6,042 nucleotides of DNA from Candidatus Binatota bacterium (GTDB taxonomy: Bacteria; Desulfobacterota; Binatia; Bin18). Shown here one piece after another: positions 1 to 4,766 of this stretch. How positions within the stretch are numbered: the stretch's first letter is position 1; every line of letters begins with the position of its first letter. Under the pieces are notes generated by a model, which saw nothing but the letters and a program-made list of their open reading frames with translations, was not told where the DNA came from and ran no database searches. Both the position numbers and the translations under genes were made by a program. The stretch lies in contig WTHE01000305.1 of the NCBI GenBank assembly GCA_011523315.1, positions 1 through 6,042 on the forward strand, read 5' to 3'.

Positions 1-252
1 GAACGTATGCAGGGCTCGCTCGTGCAGAATTTGTAGCGGGTCGAGCGCCTGCCCTCCGGCCGCATCCAACAGACGAAAGCGCAGCTGCGTTTCCTGACCG
101 GCGCGCGGGGCGGCCGGCTCAAGCCTCAGCTCCAGATGGTAGGGGCGGGCAGGTTGGCCGACCAGCACCCGGGTGTCCCGCTGCTCGCAGCCGAGCAGCC
201 CGACCACCAGCCCGACCACCAGCCACCAACTCCTGCCCGTGCGCCTCGGCAT
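1..252 (-). CDS. Lipoprotein, YtkA/FixH-like or metal-associated (C-terminal part outside window)
   Basis: Only the first 84 codons are present; the gene continues past the left edge. The N-terminus is a textbook lipoprotein signal: a basic n-region (MPRRTGR), a hydrophobic stretch at residues 9-20, then the lipobox LLGC with Cys22 as the predicted lipidated residue. After it comes a beta-rich-looking segment (roughly residues 38-62) and the motif ILHERALHTF at 75-84. That motif resembles 'HEKxMHLxVVS..L..F.HIHP' seen in small YtkA/FixH-like or copper/heavy-metal accessory lipoproteins, where a His-rich stretch follows; here that stretch is cut off. The protein would sit in the periplasm, anchored to a membrane. 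The start at 252 was chosen because it places the signal peptide correctly and has a GGGGA-type sequence upstream. A GTG lies directly before it, and the frame stays open to an ATG at 345 that would add 31 unconvincing residues. Lipoprotein call firm; family call inferred. Confidence 0.7.
   Translation of the reverse strand, partial: MPRRTGRSWWLVVGLVVGLLGCEQRDTRVLVGQPARPYHLELRLEPAAPRAGQETQLRFRLLDAAGGQALDPLQILHERALHTF
199..222 (-). repeat. 12-bp tandem duplication inside a signal peptide
   Basis: Two exact adjacent copies of a 12-bp unit (coding sense CTGGTGGTCGGG) at 211-222 and 199-210. Each unit is four codons, Leu-Val-Val-Gly, so the copies form the hydrophobic core of the lipoprotein signal just before the lipobox. 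Because the unit is a multiple of three, slippage would lengthen or shorten the hydrophobic core without changing frame. Confidence 0.85.
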
Positions 253-312
253 CACGTCGTCCCCGGCCCCCTTTTCCAGGTGTCGGTCGAGCTGGCAGCC
301 CCCGGCCACGGC

Positions 313-332
313 TTGGTATTTTTTGGTATTTT
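313..332. repeat. 10-bp tandem duplication
   Basis: The 10-mer TTGGTATTTT occurs twice back to back, at 313-322 and 323-332, in the AT-richer part of the divergent spacer. It lies 61-80 bp upstream of the lipoprotein start on the minus strand. It could be a replication-slippage product or a binding-site pair; nothing decides between these. Confidence 0.8.
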
Positions 333-406
333 GCGGCGTCTGCATGGTAAAGAAAAAACAGCAGTATTTGCCAATGTTTAGACGCATGAGTCAAGAGCCG
401 AGGTCA

Positions 407-435
407 TTGCTTTTGTCCGACGCTTGCTCTATACC
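407..435 (+). promoter_or_regulatory. Candidate sigma70-type promoter for the ferritin-like gene
   Basis: A -35-like TTGCTT (407-412) and a -10-like TATACC (430-435) are separated by exactly 17 bp. The first matches TTGACA at 3 of 6 positions and the second matches TATAAT at 4 of 6. The predicted transcript start near 442 lies just before the leader hairpin. This is a pattern match only; the organism's sigma-factor preferences are unknown. Confidence 0.35.
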
Positions 436-445
436 GAAGAACACC

Positions 446-476
446 CCTGGCTGGAGCGCAGGCTCCGGATACCAGG
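446..476 (+). promoter_or_regulatory. Leader hairpin upstream of the ferritin-like gene
   Basis: A 31-nt stem-loop can be drawn by hand. The outer stem is CCTGG (446-450) with CCAGG (472-476). The inner stem is 451-457 with 462-468, containing one U-G wobble pair. The loop is GCAG (458-461), and a three-base AUA bulge (469-471) sits on the 3' side. That makes 12 base pairs. It ends 11 nt before the Shine-Dalgarno and would start about 4 nt from the predicted transcript start. No U-tract follows, so it is not an intrinsic terminator. A transcript-stabilising or regulatory role is possible but unproven. Confidence 0.5.
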
Positions 477-487
477 CTGCACGTAGC

Positions 488-493
488 GGAGGA
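488..493 (+). promoter_or_regulatory. Ribosome binding site deciding a GTG start
   Basis: GGAGGA lies 7 nt before the GTG at 501. It favours this start over the in-frame ATG at 522, whose immediate upstream sequence has no comparable purine motif. Confidence 0.75.
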
Positions 494-500
494 TACAAGA

Positions 501-1082
501 GTGACGCCAGTGGATCCGCGAATGATTCATCTGTTCAGCTATTACCGTGACGCCGAGCTGCGCGGTGCGAGCCTGCTGCTCAAGCTAATCATGCGCGTTG
601 ACGATCCCGAGACCCAGACCAAGCTGTCCCTGCACTTGGCCGACGAAACGCGCCACGTGTGGCTGTGGACCAAGCATATTGCCGACCTGGGGTGTACCCC
701 AGTGCCGATTGACGACGGCTATCAGACCCGGATCGGCCGCTCGGTCGGCATTCCCAAGAGCCTGGTTGATCTGTTTGCCCTCACGGTTGTCGTGGAAGAG
801 CGGGCGCAACGGCGCTATCTCACACACGCCCAGCGACCGGATGTCGATCCGCAAACCCTGCACATCCTCCACGAAGTGACCAAGGACGAGAAGTGGCATA
901 TCGGCTGGATCAAGGGCAAACTCAACGAGTTGGCCGCAGCCAACGGCGGACCGGAAAAGGCGCTGGCCAGCCTCGAGCGCTACCGGGCCATCGACCGTGA
1001 GGTATTTGCCGACCTTGAGGCCAAAGAGCGCGAAGCCTTCGGCTTTTCCTTCTCCGACAATGTGGTTCATCCTCTGCCCTGA
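501..1082 (+). CDS. Ferritin-like di-iron protein
   Basis: A 193-residue, mostly helical protein with the full set of ligands for a four-helix ferritin-like di-iron centre. These are Glu19 (helix 1), Glu49-x-x-His52 (helix 2, ADETRH), Glu99/Glu100 (helix 3, VVEER) and Glu130-x-x-His133 (helix 4, DEKWH). It has no signal peptide, so it is probably cytoplasmic. The two ExxH pairs resemble rubrerythrin, bacterioferritin and MiaE-type hydroxylases more than iron-storage cages. The rubredoxin domain of classical rubrerythrin is missing. The reaction is unknown: an oxidase, hydroxylase or peroxide-scavenging role would all fit. The charged tail (about 152-193) continues past the bundle. It starts at GTG 501 behind a strong Shine-Dalgarno and is followed after 37 bp by the acyltransferase gene, so the two are probably co-transcribed. 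Fold confident; function open. Confidence 0.85.
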   Translation: MTPVDPRMIHLFSYYRDAELRGASLLLKLIMRVDDPETQTKLSLHLADETRHVWLWTKHIADLGCTPVPIDDGYQTRIGRSVGIPKSLVDLFALTVVVEERAQRRYLTHAQRPDVDPQTLHILHEVTKDEKWHIGWIKGKLNELAAANGGPEKALASLERYRAIDREVFADLEAKEREAFGFSFSDNVVHPLP

Positions 1083-1119
1083 TCCAAACGGTCAGGCTGA
1101 ACCCCATTGATGCCCCCCA

Positions 1120-2094
1120 ATGCCCCACGCCCACGCCTCTGAACGCAAGAAAAAGATCATCCGCCCCGCCCGTCAAAAGAACCGGCTGCTGGCCCGCTGT
1201 GAGCACGGTCTGCTGCGGGGCGTTGTCTTCTTTTTTCAAACGCTGCCGTTTCCCCTGGCCTTCCGCCTTGGCGAGACTATCGGGCGGCTGCTGTACTGGC
1301 TGGACCGGCCCCACCGACGGGTCGGGCTGACCAATCTGGCCCTGGCTTTTCCCGACAAGAAGCCGGCTGAGCGGACCCGGATTCTACGCGACAGCTGGCT
1401 CAACCTCGGGCGCTTGATGGCGGAGTTCTGCCATCTCCACACCCTCACCCCGGACACTATCGCCGAGCGCGTTTGCTTTGCCGACCGCGACCAATGGCAC
1501 GGCCTGGTCGAAAAATACCGGCACACCGGCGCGCTGATCCTGACCGGACATTTCGGCAACTGGGAACTCCTGGCCCATGCCCACGCCTGTTACGGCTTCC
1601 CGGTGCATATTATCCACCGGCGGCTGCGCAATCCGTTTGTGGATGATCTCATCGTTGCCCAGCGTCGCCTCAGCGGGAATGCCGTCATTCGGAAGACCAC
1701 CGCCGGGATGGAAGTCTTTCGCGCCATTCGTAACAAAGGGGTCGTGGTGGCGGCCGTCGATCAGAACGCCTCCGGACGCATGGGCGTCTTCGTGCCCTTT
1801 TTTGGCCATCAGGCTTCGACCTCAACCGGCCTGGCCGGCCTGGCCCTGGCCACCAACGTTCCGGTCATCCCGGCCTTTCTGGTCCGTGAGCAGGGTTCCT
1901 GGCGGCATCGGGTCGTCATTCTGCCGCCGGTCGAGCCCGTCCGTACCGGCGACCAGGCGGCCGACCTGGAGGCCACCACGGCAAAATTTACCGCCGTGTT
2001 TCAGCGCGTCGTCGAGCAGTACCCCGACCACTGGCTGTGGATCCATAAGCGCTGGAAACGCCGGCCACCGGGTGAAGCGTCGCTCTACTCTTGA
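1120..2094 (+). CDS. LpxL/HtrB-family lysophospholipid or lipid A acyltransferase
   Basis: 324 residues, near the usual 290-320 of the family. The catalytic HX4E motif is clear: His144-FGNW-Glu149 in the context LTGHFGNWELL. Other family signatures follow in order: the DQN segment at 214-216, VFVPFFG at 223-229, the ASTSTG stretch at 232-237, and the C-terminal YPDHWLWIHKRWK at 301-313. A basic N-terminus (residues 8-30) precedes hydrophobic segments at about 32-60, as expected for an inner-membrane enzyme facing the cytoplasm. Family members move a fatty acyl chain from acyl-ACP onto Kdo-lipid A or a related lipid; the exact acceptor cannot be read from the sequence. The ATG at 1120 is the first start after an in-frame TGA (1108-1110) and has no clear Shine-Dalgarno. 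It probably shares a transcript with the ferritin-like gene upstream and the small gene 39 bp downstream. Confidence 0.9.
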   Translation: MPHAHASERKKKIIRPARQKNRLLARCEHGLLRGVVFFFQTLPFPLAFRLGETIGRLLYWLDRPHRRVGLTNLALAFPDKKPAERTRILRDSWLNLGRLMAEFCHLHTLTPDTIAERVCFADRDQWHGLVEKYRHTGALILTGHFGNWELLAHAHACYGFPVHIIHRRLRNPFVDDLIVAQRRLSGNAVIRKTTAGMEVFRAIRNKGVVVAAVDQNASGRMGVFVPFFGHQASTSTGLAGLALATNVPVIPAFLVREQGSWRHRVVILPPVEPVRTGDQAADLEATTAKFTAVFQRVVEQYPDHWLWIHKRWKRRPPGEASLYS

Positions 2095-2118
2095 CCAATC
2101 AGGCTGGACTGAGCAGGA

Positions 2119-2125
2119 TAAGGGA
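2119..2125 (+). promoter_or_regulatory. Ribosome binding site of the small prepilin-like gene
   Basis: TAAGGGA ends 8 nt before the ATG at 2134. This supports translation of an ORF that could otherwise be dismissed for its small size. Confidence 0.6.
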
Positions 2126-2133
2126 TCATCACC

Positions 2134-2340
2134 ATGTCAATACTCCGTCGCGTGTTCTGTCGTTCTTTGGCGCCGCTCGGCGCATGTGCCCGGGGCATCA
2201 GCGTCCTGGACGTCCTCATCGCCGTGCTGGTCCTGACCGTCGTGCTGCTGGCCGCCGCCAACCAGTTCGGTCGCTACGAGCAGCCGGTCGCTCCGGCCAC
2301 CTCCGAGCAAGCCGCCGACCCGACGGCGACCGAGCAGTAG
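2134..2340 (+). CDS. Small prepilin-like single-helix protein
   Basis: 68 residues. A basic leader with three arginines ends in Arg20-Gly21. It is followed by ISVLDVLIAV and a continuous hydrophobic helix to about residue 43, then an Ala/Pro/Thr/Glu-rich tail (about 47-68) that looks disordered. This matches a class III (prepilin peptidase) signal of the PilV/GspI type, G|(F/I)(S/T)(L/V)(L/I)E, except that mature position +5 is Asp26 rather than Glu. Cleavage after Gly21 would leave 47 residues: essentially the pilin alpha1-N helix with no globular domain. Flp pilins are equally short but have Glu-Tyr at +5/+6. A plain single-pass membrane protein is the alternative. Codons end mostly in G or C and the Shine-Dalgarno is well placed, so it is likely a real gene. 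It trails the acyltransferase gene by 39 bp; no pilus or secretion genes are in view. Confidence 0.65.
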   Translation: MSILRRVFCRSLAPLGACARGISVLDVLIAVLVLTVVLLAAANQFGRYEQPVAPATSEQAADPTATEQ

Positions 2341-2359
2341 TCGGACTATTTTTCCTCGG
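2330..2359. terminator. Weak two-part hairpin at the convergent gene junction
   Basis: An outer arm CCGAG (2330-2334) pairs with CTCGG (2355-2359). Inside lies TAGTcggACTA (2338-2348), which overlaps both stop codons and is followed by five T residues (2349-2353). The inner stem is only 4 bp, weak for an intrinsic terminator. The U-run favours plus-strand transcription only. There are just 5 bp between the two stop codons, so any terminator must lie inside or overlap the coding ends. Confidence 0.25.
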
Positions 2360-2816
2360 CGGACCCGGACCCGATCTGGAGAAGCTGAATGTCCGAGCCT
2401 TCGAGCAGCTGGCGGACCGTCTCCAATTTGTAGGCCCGGTCGTAGAACACCCGCCTGATGCCGGTGTTGATCAAGACCTTGAGACAGTGGATGCACGGGG
2501 TATGGGTGACATACATATCCGCGTCCCGAATGCTCACCCCGTTCTTGGCCGCCTGGGCGATGGCGTTGATCTCGGCATGAATCGTCCGGTAGCAGTTCTC
2601 CTCGACCCGCCCGTCCGGAGTGCGCGACTCATAGATCAGACAGCCGACCTCGGTGCAGTGGGGCAAACCCGACGGCGCGCCGTTATAGCCCGAGGCCAGA
2701 ATGCTGCGTTCGCGTACGATCACCGCCCCGACCTTGGCCCGGGTACACGTCGAGCGTTCCGCAACCTGACGGGTGATGTTGAGAAAGTAGTCATCCCACG
2801 ACAGCCGCTCGCTCAT
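2346..2816 (-). CDS. comEB: dCMP deaminase (ComEB-like)
   Basis: 156 residues, the normal size for a zinc-dependent deoxycytidylate deaminase. It converts dCMP to dUMP, the substrate of thymidylate synthase, in the cytoplasm. The catalytic zinc site is complete: His80-Ala-Glu82 (context RTIHAEINAI) supplies one ligand and the proton-shuttling Glu, and Pro107-Cys108-x-x-Cys111 supplies the other two. Family hallmarks GYNGAPSGLPHC (43-54) and VGC (57-59) precede it. These Cys/His residues, with Cys75, occur in relatives that bind a second, structural zinc. The start codon overlaps the stop of the M50 protease gene (ATGA), and no separate Shine-Dalgarno is evident, so translation is probably coupled. 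It is the last gene of the four-gene minus-strand operon. Confidence 0.93.
   Translation of the reverse strand: MSERLSWDDYFLNITRQVAERSTCTRAKVGAVIVRERSILASGYNGAPSGLPHCTEVGCLIYESRTPDGRVEENCYRTIHAEINAIAQAAKNGVSIRDADMYVTHTPCIHCLKVLINTGIRRVFYDRAYKLETVRQLLEGSDIQLLQIGSGSAEEK
2813..2816 (-). other. ATGA stop-start overlap (translational coupling)
   Basis: Read on the minus strand, the four bases ATGA contain the TGA stop of the M50 protease gene and the ATG start of the dCMP deaminase gene. With no clear Shine-Dalgarno before the deaminase, ribosomes finishing the protease probably reinitiate here. Confidence 0.85.
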
Positions 2817-3898
2817 GGTCGGTACACGAAGCGTAGCCCGGCGGACCGGGGCCGGCCGGGACCGGCCGTCTCAGCCACAGCGACCGTGATGGAGGAGTCG
2901 TGGTTGCTCAGCGGGCTGGGCTGCGCCACCTGGTAGGCAATCGGTGTCACCTCTCCGCCGGGCAGCGGTTCCGGTTCGGCAATGCGCAGCGGCACCGGCA
3001 TGAAGGTCAGCCCGAACAGACCGACCGTACACCAGGCGTAGATTTTCCGGCGCACATCGAGTGACGACAACACGTCACGGGTCGGGGGATGGTTGATGCC
3101 CAGGAAAAAAAGCAACACCAGCCACACAAACCAGCCAAACCAGTACTGGTAGCCCAGCACAAAAATGACGACCAGGAAGGCGCGCGCAATCCAGCGATGG
3201 CCGTGACCGAACAGCGAGTACATGACATGGCCGCCGTCCAGCTGACCGACCGGTAACAGGTTGAGACAGGTGACGAACAGGCCAAACCAGCCGGCCAGCG
3301 CCACCGGATGCAGAATGATGCTCATCCGCTCGGCCTCACCGCCGAGGACGAGGTGGGTCAGGGCCGAGAACAGCAGCGAATCGCCCAGAATGACTCCGCC
3401 CTCAAAGGGAGACAGGGGACGCACCTCGGACAGCGACAGGCCGACCACGACCGCCGGAATCGCCACGCACACCCCGGCCCACGGACCGGCCGCCCCCACA
3501 TCGAACAGCGCCCGCCGATCAAGCGGGGGGGATTTCATACGGATGAAGGCGCCAAAAGTGCCGATCGGGAACAGATACGGCGGCGCCGGCAAAAAATACG
3601 GCAGGCTGGCCCACACGCCGTGGAAGCGGGCAAAGCAGTAATGACCCATCTCGTGACACAGCAGGATGGCCATCAGGGTCAGGGCAAAAGGCAGGCCGAG
3701 GACAATCGCACCAGGGTCAACGAGCGGGTCCACACCGCGCTGAAAGGCGCCGGCAAAGGTGGTGGTGACCAGGGTTGTGACAAACAACAGGAGGGGCAGA
3801 ATCGGCAGCCGTCGCTGAGGAATGGGCTGGGCTGGAAGCGGCAGTGGTTCCGTGAGCGGAGGCTGAGGGCGCCAGTTTCCCGGAAGCGGTAGTGCCAT
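2813..3898 (-). CDS. M50 site-2-type intramembrane metalloprotease
   Basis: 361 residues with several membrane segments (about 33-50, 64-81, 134-156, 198-215, 237-268, 288-303). The zinc-binding HExxH is His82-Glu83-Met-Gly-His86 at the end of the second hydrophobic segment. The third ligand is Asp221 in the motif LLPVGQLDGGH (214-224), the variant of NPDG typical of one prokaryotic and plastid M50 branch. Such enzymes cut substrate helices within the membrane, often in regulated proteolysis; no substrate or anti-sigma factor is in view. The N-terminus (1-30) is proline-rich and presumably cytoplasmic. A soluble, Pro/Ser-rich tail of about 55 residues follows the last helix, and I cannot assign it. 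The ATG at 3898 is the first start after an in-frame TAG 12 nt upstream and has no obvious Shine-Dalgarno. Its gene lies 52 bp after the thioesterase gene and overlaps the deaminase by 4 bp. Confidence 0.9.
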   Translation of the reverse strand: MALPLPGNWRPQPPLTEPLPLPAQPIPQRRLPILPLLLFVTTLVTTTFAGAFQRGVDPLVDPGAIVLGLPFALTLMAILLCHEMGHYCFARFHGVWASLPYFLPAPPYLFPIGTFGAFIRMKSPPLDRRALFDVGAAGPWAGVCVAIPAVVVGLSLSEVRPLSPFEGGVILGDSLLFSALTHLVLGGEAERMSIILHPVALAGWFGLFVTCLNLLPVGQLDGGHVMYSLFGHGHRWIARAFLVVIFVLGYQYWFGWFVWLVLLFFLGINHPPTRDVLSSLDVRRKIYAWCTVGLFGLTFMPVPLRIAEPEPLPGGEVTPIAYQVAQPSPLSNHDSSITVAVAETAGPGRPRSAGLRFVYRP

Positions 3899-3950
3899 CG
3901 CGTATATCTAACCCAAAGCCTGGGGCTTGGAAAGAGCGGGACTCAGGGGC

Positions 3951-4340
3951 TCAGCCATAGCCCAGCTTATACGTCAGCAGGCCCTTGGCGACCGGCTGGC
4001 CGCGGGCGTCGGTGACGTCAATATCGACAAACACCAGGCTGCGGCCGCGACGGATGACCCGCGCCTCGGCAAACACATCAATGGCCTGGGCCGCAGCCAT
4101 GAAGCTGACGCTCAGGTTGGCCGTGGCCCCCCGGCTCGGCGCGTCGGTGACGTTTGACCAGGCGGCGACCACCCCGGCGCTATCGATCAGGGTCGCCAGA
4201 GCGCCGCCGTGGACCGTCTCTCCCGCCGTCCGCACGGCGGGCCGAAACGGCAGGCACATGCGACAGAAGTCGGGGCGGACCTCGTCTATCCGCAACCCGA
4301 GCAGGATGGCAAAGGGATCGGTCAGCTGCGGGGCCTCCAT
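3951..4340 (-). CDS. PaaI-type hotdog-fold acyl-CoA thioesterase
   Basis: 129 residues, typical of a single hotdog domain. The central-helix motif is clear: VHGGALATLIDSAG at residues 43-56, with His44-Gly45-Gly46 and the likely catalytic Asp53. Further signatures are TANLSVSFMA (73-82), which resembles the T-x-x-L-x-V-x-F/Y-x-x strand of PaaI and YdiI-like enzymes, and RVIRRGRSLVFVDIDV (94-109). Members hydrolyse acyl- or aryl-CoA thioesters in the cytoplasm, usually as tetramers; the substrate here cannot be read. A Shine-Dalgarno AGGGAG (4353-4348) lies 7 nt before the ATG and overlaps the stop of the upstream membrane-protein gene, so the two genes are probably translationally linked. Second gene of the minus-strand operon. 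Confidence 0.88.
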   Translation of the reverse strand: MEAPQLTDPFAILLGLRIDEVRPDFCRMCLPFRPAVRTAGETVHGGALATLIDSAGVVAAWSNVTDAPSRGATANLSVSFMAAAQAIDVFAEARVIRRGRSLVFVDIDVTDARGQPVAKGLLTYKLGYG

Positions 4341-4352
4341 TCCCGGGCTCCC

Positions 4353-4766
4353 TCACCGCGAACGGGACGCCGGAAATGTGATCTTGAACGGCTGCTCCGC
4401 CGGCTCGGGTCGCGGTTCAGGCTGGCGCTGCTGCTGGGGGGACGGAACACCGCTCGGAACCGGGGCCGGATCGTAGAAAAAGGCCAGCGAAATCACCGCG
4501 TAGACGATACACCCGAGGGCAATAAACGGCATCCGGTCGTTGAACTGGATCGGACCGATGTCGATATCTTTCTTGCCCTGGACTTTGCGCAGCAGGAAGA
4601 CGACCGGTACGGTGATGGCCAGCGTAATGAGGACCGGATACAGCATGAACGAGGCCGGCGTACGCGCCGCCCCGGCGTCGATATACGGTTTGAGGCGCAG
4701 CCCCGAAACAATCGCGGCGGTGAGGACGGACAGGGCGGTGATCAGCAGCCCGGAGAATTGATTCAT
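4353..4766 (-). CDS. Three-helix membrane protein of unknown function
   Basis: 137 residues; I do not recognise the family. Three hydrophobic segments lie at about residues 6-23, 39-59 and 79-98. A short charged loop (about 60-75, with RKVQGKKDID) separates the last two. The tail from about 100 to the end is rich in Pro, Gln and Glu and looks disordered, ending in basic residues. The start is uncertain. A GTG at 4775, directly after an in-frame TGA, would add three residues. I prefer the ATG at 4766, with AGGA 12 nt upstream, because the same AGGA is only 3 nt from the GTG. It appears to be the first gene of the minus-strand operon, 12 bp before the thioesterase gene. A scaffold or partner for the neighbouring membrane protease is conceivable but speculative. 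Confidence 0.75.
   Translation of the reverse strand: MNQFSGLLITALSVLTAAIVSGLRLKPYIDAGAARTPASFMLYPVLITLAITVPVVFLLRKVQGKKDIDIGPIQFNDRMPFIALGCIVYAVISLAFFYDPAPVPSGVPSPQQQRQPEPRPEPAEQPFKITFPASRSR

Larger units (their letters stand above)
253..500. other. Divergent intergenic region
   Basis: This 248-bp spacer separates the leftward lipoprotein gene from the rightward ferritin-like gene. It is less GC-rich than the genes, notably around 313-380. It holds a 10-bp tandem duplication (313-332), a candidate plus-strand promoter (407-435), a leader hairpin (446-476) and a Shine-Dalgarno (488-493). For the minus strand there is a TTGACT hexamer reading leftward from 394, but no good -10 at the right distance, so I do not call a promoter for the lipoprotein gene. 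Confidence 0.6.

Noticed and set aside
360..394. Minus-strand sigma70 or sigma54 promoter for the lipoprotein gene
   Set aside because: TTGACT (394-389) has no acceptable -10 at 16-18 bp. The TGGCA...TGC pattern further on has GG-to-GC spacing two bases too short for sigma54.
446..476. Iron-responsive element-like hairpin
   Set aside because: The loop is GCAG rather than the CAGUGN loop, and the bulge is three bases on the 3' side rather than a single unpaired C on the 5' side. It is kept only as a generic leader hairpin.
585..1070. Long open frame antisense to the ferritin-like gene
   Set aside because: The plus-strand protein has a complete di-iron ligand set and a strong Shine-Dalgarno. 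The antisense frame is a by-product of high third-position G/C and shows no recognisable motif.
1577..2236. 219-codon plus-strand frame inside and beyond the acyltransferase gene
   Set aside because: It is an out-of-frame reading of the acyltransferase gene, rich in Pro, Ser and Trp, with no motif.
3308..3892. 194-codon plus-strand open frame across the M50 protease gene
   Set aside because: The minus strand encodes an intact metalloprotease with HExxH and LDGGH motifs. The plus-strand translation is low-complexity, rich in Arg, Gln and Gly, as expected of a GC-rich shadow frame.
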